Shown here one piece after another: positions 20,112 to 32,168 of a stretch of 64,000 bases of DNA. This stretch comes from Neocallimastix lanati (nom. inval.) (Eukaryota; Neocallimastigomycota; Neocallimastigomycetes; Neocallimastigales; Neocallimastigaceae). The translations under genes and the position numbers were made by a program. Under the pieces are notes generated by a model that saw nothing but the letters and a program-made list of their open reading frames with translations, did no database searches and had not been told where the DNA came from. The DNA lies in contig JACVTC010000084.1 in NCBI GenBank assembly GCA_016946835.1, forward strand, positions 357,501-421,500. Direction: 5' to 3'. Position 1 is the stretch's first letter. Each line of letters starts with the position of its first letter.

Positions 20112-21243
20112 TTGATACGGAACAATCTAATATTGCTTATATTATTGAATTTATTATTTTATATTTGTTTTTATTTTTTTTTATATTATTTTTATTTTGC
20201 CATGTTGGTCCAGTCGGTTAGGACGATACAGGTCACTGTAGAGGGCGGGGTTCGAATCCTCGGCATGGCACCAAATAATCGGATGAGGTTTCTATCCTGG
20301 GATATCATGAGACCACACGTGATGTCCATAAGGCTTTCCCTCAAATGATTATTTCACCCATCCCTGATACTACGCTTTGAATTGAAGCATAGACCTTGAT
20401 GATTGTAAAATTTCCAATCGCCAATGATTACACCCACTAGGAAGGAGTTAATGGTTCCGTTCTGATGCTCGTGGTCATTAGAGATATATGTAGGAACGTT
20501 AGGAATGCATCTCCGGGCAGTGTGTAACGACGATTGAGAGCGGCGAAGCTGATACAGTATGCCAATAACTCATCACCTTACAGTTAATTAATAACTGTAT
20601 GGCCATATGGGAGATGGGTACCCATATGTGCAAGTCTATGTTTATTTTTATTTTATATCTTTATTTTTATTTTAAATTTTTATTTGTATTTTTACTTTTA
20701 CTTTATTTTTATTTTAATTTTTATTATATTATTTTTATCTTATATTTTATTTTTATTTTATATTTTTATTTTTATTTTTACTTTTACTTTTATTTTTACT
20801 TTAATTTTTATTATTTTTATATATTATTTTATTATTTTTTATACATTATTTTATTTTAATTAATTAAAAATTTATTTGAACCAATTAAAAAACTTCAGTA
20901 AATTCTATAAATAACTTGTAAAATCAAAAAAATATTAAAAAACTCTCTCTCAAATTTTATAAATTAAATTTTAGAATAAAATAAGGTAAAATAAATTAAG
21001 GGTGTTTTAATTTAGTGTTAAGCTGTGTTGTTAATATAATAGTTTTAAGTTTAAATAATAATTAAGTTAGTTAAGGGGTTTAAAATAAAATAAAAGAGAG
21101 CTTAGTTAATATTTAAAAACATTAGAATATTAATGTTGAGTTTAATTAGTTTAGATAATATTCGGAAATAATTAAATAAGTTTAATTAGAATTAATTAGA
21201 ATATATTATTATTGAAAATAAATAAATGAAAAGTCCTGTACCA
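20112..21243 (+). mobile_element. Diverged TGATA LTR carrying a SINE-like insertion
   Basis: Starts TGATACGG after T5 and ends CTGTACCA before another T5, a decayed version of the TGATACGG/CCGTATCA ends. Most of its length beyond the inserted SINE-like unit is simple (TTTTTA)n and A/T sequence. It is the first link in the chain of LTRs that follows the gag-only element. Confidence 0.5.
20199..20640 (+). mobile_element. tRNA-derived SINE-like unit
   Basis: The head (20199-20273) is tRNA-like: acceptor GCCATGT/GCATGGC, D-arm GTCC/GGAC, T-arm CGGGG/CCTCG with loop TTCGAAT, and a CCA directly after the discriminator. A box TGGTCCAGTCGG and B box GGTTCGAATCC fit Pol III consensus. The anticodon arm does not fold (no T33, short irregular stem), so it is not a working tRNA. 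A unique body of about 370 bp, far richer in G/C than its surroundings, follows and includes a hairpin near 20298-20326. The unit grades into a (TTTAT)n tail. No second copy is in this window. Confidence 0.6.
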
Positions 21244-21247
21244 TTTT

Positions 21248-21845
21248 TGATACAATACAGCTAGAAATACGCAAGAAAATTAACAAAAGAGAAAATCCTA
21301 TAATAATATAGTGAAAAATAATTACAATATATAATATACTAAATCATTATATAAATAGATTAAAAATTAATTAGACAGCCAATAATATTCAAGATAAAAT
21401 TAATTAATAAATTTAAAAGAAGAGAATGAAATAAAAGTTAAAGAGAGAGTTTTTCTTGTTGTTTTAAAAATTCTAATTGAGTAAAATAATAGTTTTAGAG
21501 AACTTATAGTTTAGTTTAAATAATTAAGTAATTACTTATAGTTAAAGGATAAGAGTTGAATCCTACAATTATAAGTAAAATTATTATTAAGATATTAATA
21601 TAAATTGAATTATTAGAGATAGATAAAAATCATTATATTCAGAGGAATATAAATATAATTGTAATAATTTATGTAAAATAAATAAATAAATAAAAACAAG
21701 ATTTAAAAAGAAATAAATAAATTTTATTATTTGTGTAAATTATTATTTATTATCTTTGAGTTGGAATATATTATTTTACAAATTCCCTATTTGCTCGACC
21801 TCGTTATAAATAGAAATCTGATACTTTATTACTTATATTGTATCA
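21248..21845 (+). mobile_element. TGATA-superfamily LTR, chain link 2
   Basis: Ends TGATACAATA / TATTGTATCA are a perfect 10-bp inverted repeat; flanked by oligo(T) on both sides. The 3' part (AATATATTATTTTACAAATTCCC) resembles the equivalent block of the gag-only element's LTR. Solo. Confidence 0.7.
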
Positions 21846-21848
21846 TTT

Positions 21849-22408
21849 TGATAAATAATGAAATTTATAAATATAAATTTCATATTATATTAAAAAAAAT
21901 ATATATATATATAATTAATATCACGGTACAAATTTTATAAAGTTTAATAATAAACAATTAATAAATTAATAAAAATAAAAATATATTAAATAATATTTTA
22001 ATAATAAAAAAATAAAATAAACAATAAACAGAAATAATAATTTTTAAAATATTATTAATTGTAAATACTTATAACATGTAAACAAATTTTAAAATGTATA
22101 ATTTACTAAATTAATATAAATAGTTCTTAATTTTATTTATTTTAATAATCAGGTTTTTATATAGTTTTTACTCATTTTAATCAAAAACTAAATATTAATA
22201 ATAATATTAAATAATTAAAATAATAATTTAAATAATAAAATTAAAAGATGTATATAAAATAATTTATAAAATAAATAAAATATATATTAATAAAACATAT
22301 TTTTAAAATCTTAATCACAAAAACAACTTTTTCTAAATTTAATTATTGATATTGGTTATGTCACTTTCTGAGCCTATTCAGAATTAAGATATAAACCATA
22401 AAATATCA
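21849..22408 (+). mobile_element. TGATA-superfamily LTR, chain link 3
   Basis: Starts TGATAAATAATG three or four T after the previous copy and ends AAAATATCA before T6. Diverged; the ends and oligo(T) flanks are the evidence. Confidence 0.5.
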
Positions 22409-22413
22409 TTTTT

Positions 22414-23832
22414 TGATAAATAATTGTAATAATTTCTATAAATTATAGGAATTATTATTTATAATTAATATTAAACTAAACTATTAAGATTAAATAAAAA
22501 TTAAAATAAAAATTAAAATAAAAATAAGAATTTAATACTTATCTTTAAAATTAGAGCTTATTATAAGAAAATATAATAGACCTTAAATGAAAGAGAAATA
22601 AAATATGTTTTTATCAAAAGAACTTTATTAATCTATTTTATTATTAAATATTTTATTATTTTTTTTGACAAATTTTAAAATAACTATTTTATATTAATTG
22701 AAATATTAATGTCTTTTATTGTTATTATATTTTTCTTAAAATAATAACTCTTGATTTTCTAAAGACGAAAATCAACAGCTATTTATATTTTTACAAAAAT
22801 AAATGTATTTTTCTAATCTTAACAATGATTCTTTCCAGAAAAAGATTAGAAGAAAAAACTGGAAAGATTTTTGATCAATAATCTATACTTATTGATCATC
22901 GTGTTATTAAATAAAACCAATTATAATTAATCGGAAAAACTTTAATAACCGATTTTAATAACTAAAAGAATTAAAAAGAAAAAAGGATAAAAAAGAGAAG
23001 GATAAAATAATGCAGAAATTTTATTAAATACATTTTTTCTATGAAATAATACAGAAGTTATATTAAATACATTTTTTCATATAACAATTAATACATTAAT
23101 TGGTATAATTGTTTTTAAATGAAATAAATTTTTTTAAAGAATAATAATTATGAAATAATTATTAATTAATAAGAAATAGAAATAAATTATAAAAATTTAT
23201 ATCAATTTCTTACAATAATAATAAATTAAACTATAAATATTAATAATAATAAATTATTATGAATTAATTAAATTAATTAAATTACTTAAATTACTTAAAT
23301 TACTTAAATTAATTAGAATAATATAATTAAATAAATTAAACTAAAAATCAATATTAAATATTTTTAGTAAATTATTATAATTATAAATAGTTAATTTCCT
23401 AAATTAGTTTTATTTTTATTTTAATTATATTAATATCTTTTATATTATTTATTATAAAAGAAATATATTTAATATTTCTTTAAGTTATTATTATATATTC
23501 AATAATTGTTTTAATTATTATTTTTTTTATAATTAATTAAATTATTTTTATATATATGAATTCAATACTTTTAATTAAAATATAAGAATTATGCTTAAAT
23601 ATATTAAATAGTTTATTTTTGCAAACAAATATTACTTTATTTTAATTATTAAATATAAAAGAAAGAAAAATGTACTAAATAAAAATGTAACGATTATTAA
23701 AAATTTATTCTTAAAAAAAAATATTAAAAATAAAATATTTTTATTTTTATAAATAAATAATAATAATAAGTTTAAATAATAATAATATTAAAAAATATTA
23801 TTATTCAAACGATAACTACTAAATAGTTATCA
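22414..23832 (+). mobile_element. TGATA-superfamily LTR, chain link 4, interrupted
   Basis: Starts TGATAAATAAT at 22414 and ends AGTTATCA at 23832 followed by T5. It is split at 22424 by a diverged TGTAAG-family LTR (22425-23214) and resumes after the duplicated ATAAT at 23215. Confidence 0.5.
22425..23214 (-). mobile_element. Solo LTR, TGTAAG family, diverged inverted copy
   Basis: Plus-strand ends TGTAATAATT and TTCTTACA, flanked by ATAAT at 22420-22424 and 23215-23219. On the minus strand the order of landmarks matches the copies at 12376 and 38798: a GATCAATAA-rich block, a GAT-TAGAAA block, TATAAATAG, then a hairpin (TTGATTTTC with GAAAATCAA, 22751-22775). Overall sequence identity is low, so it is an old or separate subfamily. 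Confidence 0.6.
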
Positions 23833-24671
23833 TTTTTAATACAGAATGAACAAATAATACTAATTGTGCTAGAATAATATAAATTATTCTAATCTTATAG
23901 ATTATTCTATTCTATATAATTGGAACTTTCCAATATTCTTCAAATATTACTAAATAGAAATCTTATGTTAATAAATCACTAATTAACTTATAATTCCTTT
24001 TTGAATTATCAATCCGATTCCATTATAATGTATTAAAAATCTTCAGCCAAGAATATTGTCCTTGCCCACTTAATATATTAATATTATATTTCTTTTGTAT
24101 TATGTTATATTGAAAATAATCAAATCTATTTAATTAGTTATTAAAATTTTCATTATCAATTTAAATTTATTTTTAATTACTAAATTTAACTAAACCACAA
24201 TAACATATTCTGTATAATCTCTTTATTTTTATTTTATATATATTAGTATTAAACTATTATTAAATAATTAATAATTCAATAATATATAACTACTATTTAT
24301 AACAATAATATTATTAACTAAAATAATAATTCAATTTCAATTTAAATGTTTTATTTATAAAAATAATTAGTAATTAGTTTATTAAAAAAATAGTTAGGCT
24401 TTACAAATTTTAATTTGATAAAAAAATATAAATACATGTAATTTTTAGTGAAATAAAATATAATCAATAACTTACTTTTATTAAATAAATAATTATATTA
24501 TTATTTTTCTTTTATAAATTTAAATAAATAAACATTGATTTTAAAACAAAATTATTTTTATTGTAATTTTATTATTTGTGTTAATTATTATTATATTCCT
24601 AAAACTATATGAACCATACCATTTTAATAAATAACAAAATTATTAAATTAAAATAAATAATAAAGAACAAA
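23833..24671. other. A/T-rich non-coding stretch
   Basis: A patch at 24040-24075 (AAGAATATTGTCCTTGCCCAC) resembles the conserved block of TGATA LTRs, so another decayed LTR is likely here. No ORF or RNA gene. Confidence 0.5.
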
Positions 24672-25168
24672 TTCTTTGTTAAGATTTTGATATAATTTAT
24701 AATTTAAATTTAAATAAAATAATATGTTTTAATAAAAATATTCACTAAGTCGATATGTCTATATAATAATATACTATATAGATATATAATAATAATAATA
24801 AATATTTAAATGTTTAGTTTAATAAAAATTTACTTATAATAAACTTTGATAATTAGAATTATCAAATTAATTTGATTTTAAATTTATTGATTTTATTTAA
24901 TAATAAAATATCTATAATATATTACTATTAAGGTAATTTTACAATAACCTTACAAAGAACATAAAAGATAGATTTTTACATCTTTCTTTTATACTTTGTA
25001 AGTTACATAATAATAATATTTAATTATAAGATAATAATAATATAAATAATAATAAAATATAAGGATAAATTTAATTATATAATTAATTTGAATAATTGAA
25101 TTTAATATAGATATGTTGTAAACATATATAAAAACATAATATAAATAAAATACACGTGACGTCAAATG

Positions 25169-25877
25169 TGATATACGGGATGATATTCGGGACTTTTATG
25201 TGCTACTAATTTTTAATAGTATCGTTATATTTAATTAACCTTTATTAATATTTTTTTTTAATTTATAAAACCCAATTAACCAAGGGTCTTCTCTAAACTA
25301 CAATCAAGAAGAGTAGTTATTAGAAATCTTTATAATAATTTAATTATTAATAAATATACATTTAAAATATATTATATCGGAGTATAGTATAATATATAAT
25401 AAATATATATTAAAATAATAAATATAATAAATATAACTATATAATTCTTAAAATGAAAATAAGAATAATAAAGTTAAATATATAAGAATATAATTATATA
25501 ATAAATATGAATATAATAAATAATATCAACTATATATATTTAATTATAATTAAAATAACTAAAACTATTTCATTATATTATATATTATAATATATAGAAG
25601 TATTATGTATTTTTAATATAAACTTTAAAATAAATATGAATAGTTAAATTATATATATAATAATATCCTTATTATATATATTTAGAAGAAATTAATTATT
25701 TAATTTAATATATTTAATATATTTCATATTATAATGAATAATATATATAAATATTGAATAATATATGAATAAGAAATTATTTCAAATATTATTATTGACA
25801 AAAGAGATATAAATTTAATATTTAATAATTATTATTAAATATACAAATATGTTGCTACACATATTTGTTTTATATCA
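25169..25877 (-). repeat. E2 left LTR (3' LTR)
   Basis: 709 bp; equals the 695-bp right LTR apart from a 12-bp duplication at its start and a few substitutions. Followed at 25878-25892 by the polypurine tract (minus strand GGCGAGGGCATTTC). Confidence 0.9.
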
Positions 25878-25892
25878 GAAATGCCCTCGCCA

Positions 25893-26475
25893 AAATAGAT
25901 GATTACTAGTGAAATTGAAATTTATCTCTATACGAGAACAATTCTCAATTGAATCTGTAAATTAGCTACAAATTCAATAATAAGTTGAAATGATCATAGT
26001 TCAAATAAGGAAAAATATAAAATTAAAAGAAATTTTATATTTTTGTGAATAATTATTAAAATATGTATTAATGAAGATTAATTGTATTATTTGAAAATTT
26101 TATAAAATTTTTAACTCAATTTTTGAAAATTTTTCATTAATAAAAAAAATTTTTTTTTTTTTTAAAATAATTATATATAATTTTGATATTATAATAATTG
26201 AATAATATATATAATTATTAATAATTAATTTTGAATTTTAATTTGGAAATGTAATTTTAGAAATTTATTTTGAAATTTTGAAATTTTAATTTCGAAAATT
26301 TAAAAATAAAATTAATTATGAAATATATATATAAGTTAAATGTCCTATTAGCATAAATATGAATAATATTTTGCTATTTTAACTGTAAATATTGAAATGA
26401 ATTGCTGAAATTTACATTCAAAATTTTGAAATTTATTATTATTTATTATATTTTTGTATTTATAATTGATTTTAC
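25893..26475 (-). other. E2 3' non-coding region
   Basis: Between pol and the 3' LTR. Repetitive GAAATTTT/AAAATTTC words, no frame. E3 has a similar spacer at 31603-32162. Confidence 0.6.
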
Positions 26476-29400
26476 TTATTCTCTATAAGGTAGAATATTT
26501 TTAATATGGATATTTCTTTTTAATATTACTCCTGACCTATCTTCTTGTAGTTTCACCGTATTCCAAGTTATTTCCTTTATCGTATAAGGGCCAATGTAGT
26601 ATGGGTCCAATTTTTGTCTTTGAAATAATTTAATCTTTACCTTATCACCAACTTTATACTCAGGAAGTTTTTCCATACTTCTTTTCGCTTTTCTTCTAGT
26701 CTTCCAATAACTAATTGTACCTAATTTTTTGTTTGAAGCATCCTTTACCCATTTAGTATGTTCCAAAATTCTTTCAATTAATACTTCGTCAATTGAGCAT
26801 TCAACAGGTTCCTCCAAAGAATTCAATAAGGTAATTTCAGTAGGAAGTAAATCTTCTCTTCCATATAAAAGTTCAAAACTAGAGTATCCACTAACAGAGG
26901 ATTTTGCCGTCCTTATAGCCCATAAAGCCAACGGTAACAGAGTATTCCATTCGTCGTTCTTACCAGCAAAATTCCTTAATTGTTTTCCTATTTCTCGGTT
27001 TCTATTTTCCACTAAACCATTAGAAGGTGGATGATAATTGGCAACAAAATGAATGTAAACTCCATATAAATCTAAGAAAAATTTTGTATAATCACTGTTC
27101 AATTGTGGTCCATTATCCATATTAATTATTTGGGGTAGTCCATGCCTACTAAACACATTCACTAAGAAATCAACCACACCTTGCGAAGTAACAGAAGGAT
27201 AAGCTTCTGCTTCAGTTCATAAAGTGAAATAATCTACACAAACAATTATATATTTATTACCTTTAGTAGTAGTTTTTAAAGGTCCAATAATATCTAGGCC
27301 CATTCTAACAAAAGGAGCTTCTACAGGGGTTCGAAATATTTCAACCAAATTAGAAAGGGGCTCAGATCTATTAAGTTGACATATTTTACAAATAGATATA
27401 TATTTTTTTATATCTAAAATCATATTTTTCCAATAATAATTTTTCTTAATTCTATCATACGTCTTTTGTAACCCCTCATGGCCGATTCTATGAGCCATTC
27501 CGATAATTTTTATCTTTTCTAGATAATCATCTATCACTAGTCTTAATTTATCTTTATCTCTAATATATGTTTTATCATCTATAGTAACAATTCTATCTTT
27601 TAAAAACTTTTTCATGAATTCCGAGATATATTTTTCATTTTCGACTTCGTCCAAAAAGTTTGATTGATCATCTTCATTATTGTTATTACCAATAATTTCC
27701 ACATTATTTTCATCAACAATGTTATTATTATTTTCAATATTATTTTCCAAATTATTATTATTGTCTTCAACAATAGCATTTACTACAATATTTTCTTTTT
27801 TTCTAATGCGAGATAATGCATCAGCAATAATATTCCTTTTCCCTGGTTGGTAGACAACTTTTACTTGTAGTTGACTGAATAAATCACACCAACGAGCGTG
27901 TTTACTAGTATTAGGTTCGCATTTCATAATGATAGGGACTAAAGGTTGATGATCTGTATACAGTATTGTTTGGAACGGATTACCTAATATATATTGTTTA
28001 AATTTATTTACACAAAAATATGCCGCAGTACCTTCTAACTCTGTTATTGGGTAATTAAGTTCTGACTTATGCAGGGAACGACTAATATAAAATACTGGGT
28101 GTTCTACTTCACCATTATATAGTTGCAATAAAACACCACCAATTCCTTGATAACTAGCATCAGTGCGTATAATAAATGGTTTATCATAACGTGGATAACA
28201 CAAAATAGGTGCTTGACAAAGAGCTTCCTTTAATTTTTCTATACTAGTAGTATGCTCATTAGTCCAATCAAAAGTAGAATTTTTCCTTAGTAATTTGCAT
28301 AACGGAGAAGTTAATGTAGCATAATTTTCAATAAAATTCCTATAGTAACCCACCATTCCAAGAAAAGAACGTAATTCCGTAACATTAGAAGGATTATCTA
28401 ATTTCTTTATTGCATCAATCTTCTTTTCTAGTGGTAATAATCCTTTGTTTGAAATCGTATGTCCTAAAGCCTCCACTTCAAAGACACAAAAATGACATTT
28501 CTCAATGTTCATTTTTAATTTAAATTTTCTGAGAATTTTAAATACATTTGTTAGGTCGATTAAATGTTGTTCAATGGATGGTGAATAAACAATAATATCG
28601 TCAAGATAAATTTGAACACATTTATTAATTAAGTCAAAGAAAATCCTATTCATTTCGCGTTGGAAGGTTGCCGGAGCATTAGTCAATCCAAAAGGCATTA
28701 CCTTAAAGTAATAATTTCCAAATTTAGTTGTAAAAGAAGTAATTTCTTGGTCGCTTTCATACATAGGTATCTGGTGATACCCACTAAAAAGATCAATAGT
28801 AGAAAATATTACTGCATCTTTTAATGCATCAAAAATTTCTTGAATTATAGGGATGGCATAAGCATCTTTTTTTGTTATTTTATTTAATAACCTATAATCT
28901 ATGCACAGTCTCCATCTACCATTTTTCTTTGGTACTAAAACAATAGGTGAAGACCAAGGTGAATGAGAAGGTGAAATTAATCCTTTTTCTATTAATTTTT
29001 TTAATTCTTCTTTTAGTGCTGAAAGTTGTACCTGGGAGATCCTATATGCCTTCTGTTTTATTGGCTTGCTACCTTCTAGTAACTCAATATGGTGAGGTAG
29101 CAATTTGGATGGTTCTAAATCATCACTAGATATAGCTATTACATCTGAATATGAAGTTAATATGGATTTAATTTCATTTTTAAAATTTCTATCTTTGATA
29201 TCCATATTGCTAATTAATTCTTCCAAAATTTTATTTTTATTAGTTGTATTAATTTTATTGGTACTAATTACATTATTAATACTAGTATTATTCTCTAATA
29301 TATAACAAAACATACACTGTGTATGAAGTTCATGTACATCTTCTAAAGGAACCAATGGGACCGCACTAAAGGTAAACACACCATTAACATTATTAATACC

Positions 29401-30203
29401 ACTTTTTACGTATAAATATTTACTATCTGCATCTACTAATAATTTATAATCTGCTTGAGTTTTTAAATTAATTATTATATCAAATATTGAGTCATCATTA
29501 TCAAATACTCTAAAGACTGCATTAATTTTTAGAGTACCAATTTGTACTTCTAATTTTACCATTTCATAAACACGTTCTTCCGTATTAGATAATGCCTGAT
29601 GCACTCTACCAGAAGTAGAACCAACTATGGTATAATTTTTAATATTTTTATTTAGAAAATTTCTGGTTACCAAATTTGTATTACTACCACCATCAATTAA
29701 TACAGCAGCAGAATGACCATTAACCGTACCATTGACAATAGCAATATCGTGTTCTTGAATTTCTCTTGTAGCGTAGCAATGGGTAGGATTATTTACTATT
29801 TCAAATTCTTCTATATCATTATGATATTCTGCACATCCTACCACTGCATCATCATCCTCAGTTCTTACCTTTTTAAAACTTTTAGTGATATCTGAACGTA
29901 GGGCATTACTTATACCTATTAATTGAGCCAAAGTAATATTTGCTGGGGTATTTTGTAATTCTTCTATAATATCATAAGGTTCAATACCCTCTAATAATTT
30001 AATGATTTGGCCTACCCTAGTAGTTTTTTTCTTTTTATTATTTTGTTCCAATATTTTTGTACTATTATTTTTATCGTTAAATTTATTACCAATATTAGAT
30101 GCAGGTATATTTAATTCCACTGAATCTATGTCAATTTTGTTTTCCAACGTGTCATTTTTATTATTTTTATTTTTATTATTATTATTATTATTTATATTAT
30201 TAC

Positions 30204-30243
<40 letters not shown>

Positions 30244-30609
30244 TGTAGTCAAGTTGGATGTATCATTATTGATATTATAATTACTTGAATTATTATTAAT
30301 TAAATTTTCATTAATATTATTATTGCTATTATTTTCATTATTATTATTGCTTCCTTTATTATTAATATTATTCTTAATATTATTATTTAAATTTGGTTTT
30401 AGAATTTTACGATTTCGTAAATTGTATAAGATATTATTGTTAACATTATCACTTATATTTAAATCGTTATTGTTATTTTCATTTATATTGTTATTGTAAT
30501 TGTTAATATTTATTTTAATATTATTATTGTTTTTATAATTTCTTTTTGCCTTAGGTAGAGATGCATATTTTTCATCTCTACTACGTTTTGCTGCAGCAAT
30601 AATTAATCC
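26476..30609 (-). pseudogene. pol: E2 pol: protease, RT, RNase H, integrase; one in-frame stop
   Basis: A frame of 1,378 codons is open except for a TGA at 27217-27219. It starts with a linker like that of E1 pol (AAAKRSRDE), continues through a long Asn-rich tract, the pre-protease domain (NTPANITLAQLIG), a retropepsin with D-G-G (LIDGGSN), RT with normal TIDLFSGYHQ and YLDDI boxes, RNase H (RTDASYQGIGG) and integrase (HX3H/CX2C; LDIIG, NMDNG, LVENRN). The stop falls where relatives have Trp in the integrase core (after DYFT), so a TGG-to-TGA change is the simplest account. No usable ATG lies near the start, as expected when pol is reached by frameshift from a gag, which is missing here. Confidence 0.85.
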
Positions 30610-30656
30610 TCAAATTTATTTTTTTTTTAAAACAATATAACAACACTATTGCACAT

Positions 30657-30673
30657 CCCCGATATCTCCACCA
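30657..30673 (-). other. E2 primer-binding site
   Basis: Minus strand TGGTGGAGATATCGGGG, 5 nt inside the 5' LTR; identical over 17 nt to that of E1. Confidence 0.75.
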
Positions 30674-30678
30674 ATTTT

Positions 30679-31373
30679 TGATATACGGGACTTTTATGTG
30701 CTACTAATTTTTAATAGTATCGTTATATTTAATTAACCTTTATTAATATTTTTTTAATTTATAAAACCCAATTAACCAAGGGTCTTCTCTAAACTACAAT
30801 CAAGAAGAGTAGTTATTAGAAATCTTTATAATAATTTAATTATTAATAAATATACATTTAAAATATATTATATCGGAGTATAGTATAATATATAATAAAT
30901 ATATATTAAAATAATAAATATAATAAATATAACTATATAATTCTTAAAATGAAAATAAGAATAATAAAGTTAAATATATAAGAATATAATTATATAATAA
31001 ATATGAATATAATAAATAATATCAACTATATATATTTAATTATAATTAAAATAACTAAAACTATTTCATTATATTATATATTATAATATATAGAAGTATT
31101 ATGTATTTTTAATATAAACTTTAAAATAAATATGAATAGTTAAATTATATATATAATAATATCCTTATTATATATATTTAAAAGAAATTAATTATTTAAT
31201 TTAATATATTTAATATATTTTATATTATAATGAATAATATATATAAATATTGAATAATATATGAATAAGAAATTATTTCAAATATTATTATTGACAAAAG
31301 AGATATAAATTTAATATTTAATAATTATTATTAAATATACAAATATGTTGCTACACATATTTGTTTTATATCA
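30679..31373 (-). repeat. E2 right LTR (5' LTR)
   Basis: 695 bp, TGATATACGGGAC to TTTATATCA; followed by the AATG duplication and then the rest of the E3 LTR. Confidence 0.9.
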
Positions 31374-31377
31374 AATG

Positions 31378-31589
31378 TATCATTGAAATTAATTATTAAT
31401 ATAAACCTTATTTATTAATATTCTCAGGATTATTAGGCCTAAGATAACCCTTTAAATATTAAACAAGAATTTATATTAATTATTAATTATTTAAATATAT
31501 ATATTATTTATAATTAAATAAATAATATTTTTAATTATTGAAATGTAAATAACTGAAATTGAGATTTCAATTCAGTTATAATTTCAACA
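31378..31589 (-). repeat. Remainder of the E3 3' LTR
   Basis: Together with 24677-25168 this gives exactly 704 bp, the length of the intact E3 LTR at 37167-37870. The adjacent minus-strand tract TATGGGAGGGCGT (31590-31602) is the polypurine tract. Confidence 0.9.
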
Positions 31590-31602
31590 ACGCCCTCCCA
31601 TA

Positions 31603-32124
31603 AAAATCGGATTCAAGACGATTTTTGTGTAACGATACGGAGGTCTAAATTTTTATTAAAAAATTTTTTGAAATTTCATAAATTAAAAATTTTTTAATTT
31701 CAAAGGAAGAAGGTCGCTTGAGTCCTTTTAAATTTTTATAGGAACCCCCATTTCAAGTGACCATTTCATTGAAATTTTGAAATTTCTAAAATTTAGTAAA
31801 ATTAAAATTTAGTTAATGAAATTGATAGTTGTGAATATAATGGTACCATTTTTGAATGAATTTGATTTAGAATTTTTGAAATTGAAATTTTGAAATTTTA
31901 ATTTCAAATAACTTCTTAATTTGTTGCATTAAATTTTAAAAAAATGAAAATTACATTAATTTATAAAATTTTGATTATATTGAATTATAAATTGATTGTT
32001 AAGAGTGTAATATAGCTATATTTTTTGAATTTTGAAATTTTGAAATTTTGAAAAATTAAAATTAACTAAAAAAAGATAATAATAAAGTAAAAGTTATAAA
32101 ATTAATAATAAAAAATAAAATTTC

Positions 32125-32162
<38 letters not shown>
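31603..32162 (-). other. E3 3' non-coding region
   Basis: GAAATTTTGAAATTTT repeats, a T-run of more than 30 bases at 32131-32164, no frame. A palindromic patch near 31609-31640 (AAAATCGG..., CGATTTTT) could form a hairpin. Confidence 0.5.

Positions 32163-32168
<6 letters not shown>

Larger units (their letters stand above)
25169..31373 (-). mobile_element. E2: gag-less Ty3/gypsy element nested in the E3 3' LTR
   Basis: LTRs at 25169-25877 and 30679-31373 (TGATAT to ATATCA) enclose a single pol frame. AATG at 25165-25168 and 31374-31377 is the target duplication, and the intact pre-insertion sequence (GTCAAATGTATCATTG) can be read in the other E3 LTR near 37650-37666. The left LTR has a 12-bp tandem duplication (TGATATACGGGA / TGATATTCGGGA). 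The space between the primer-binding site and pol is too short for a gag. Minus orientation, 6.2 kb. Confidence 0.9.

Noticed and set aside
20199-20273. Functional tRNA gene (perhaps Asp, with GTC in the loop)
   Set aside because: The anticodon stem does not pair over five bases, position 33 is not T, and CCA is encoded and fused to a long body; it is better explained as the head of a SINE.
20599-20859. 86-codon frame beginning in the SINE-like body
   Set aside because: Runs from the SINE end into (TTTTTA)n sequence, giving poly Tyr/Phe/Leu; no coding character.
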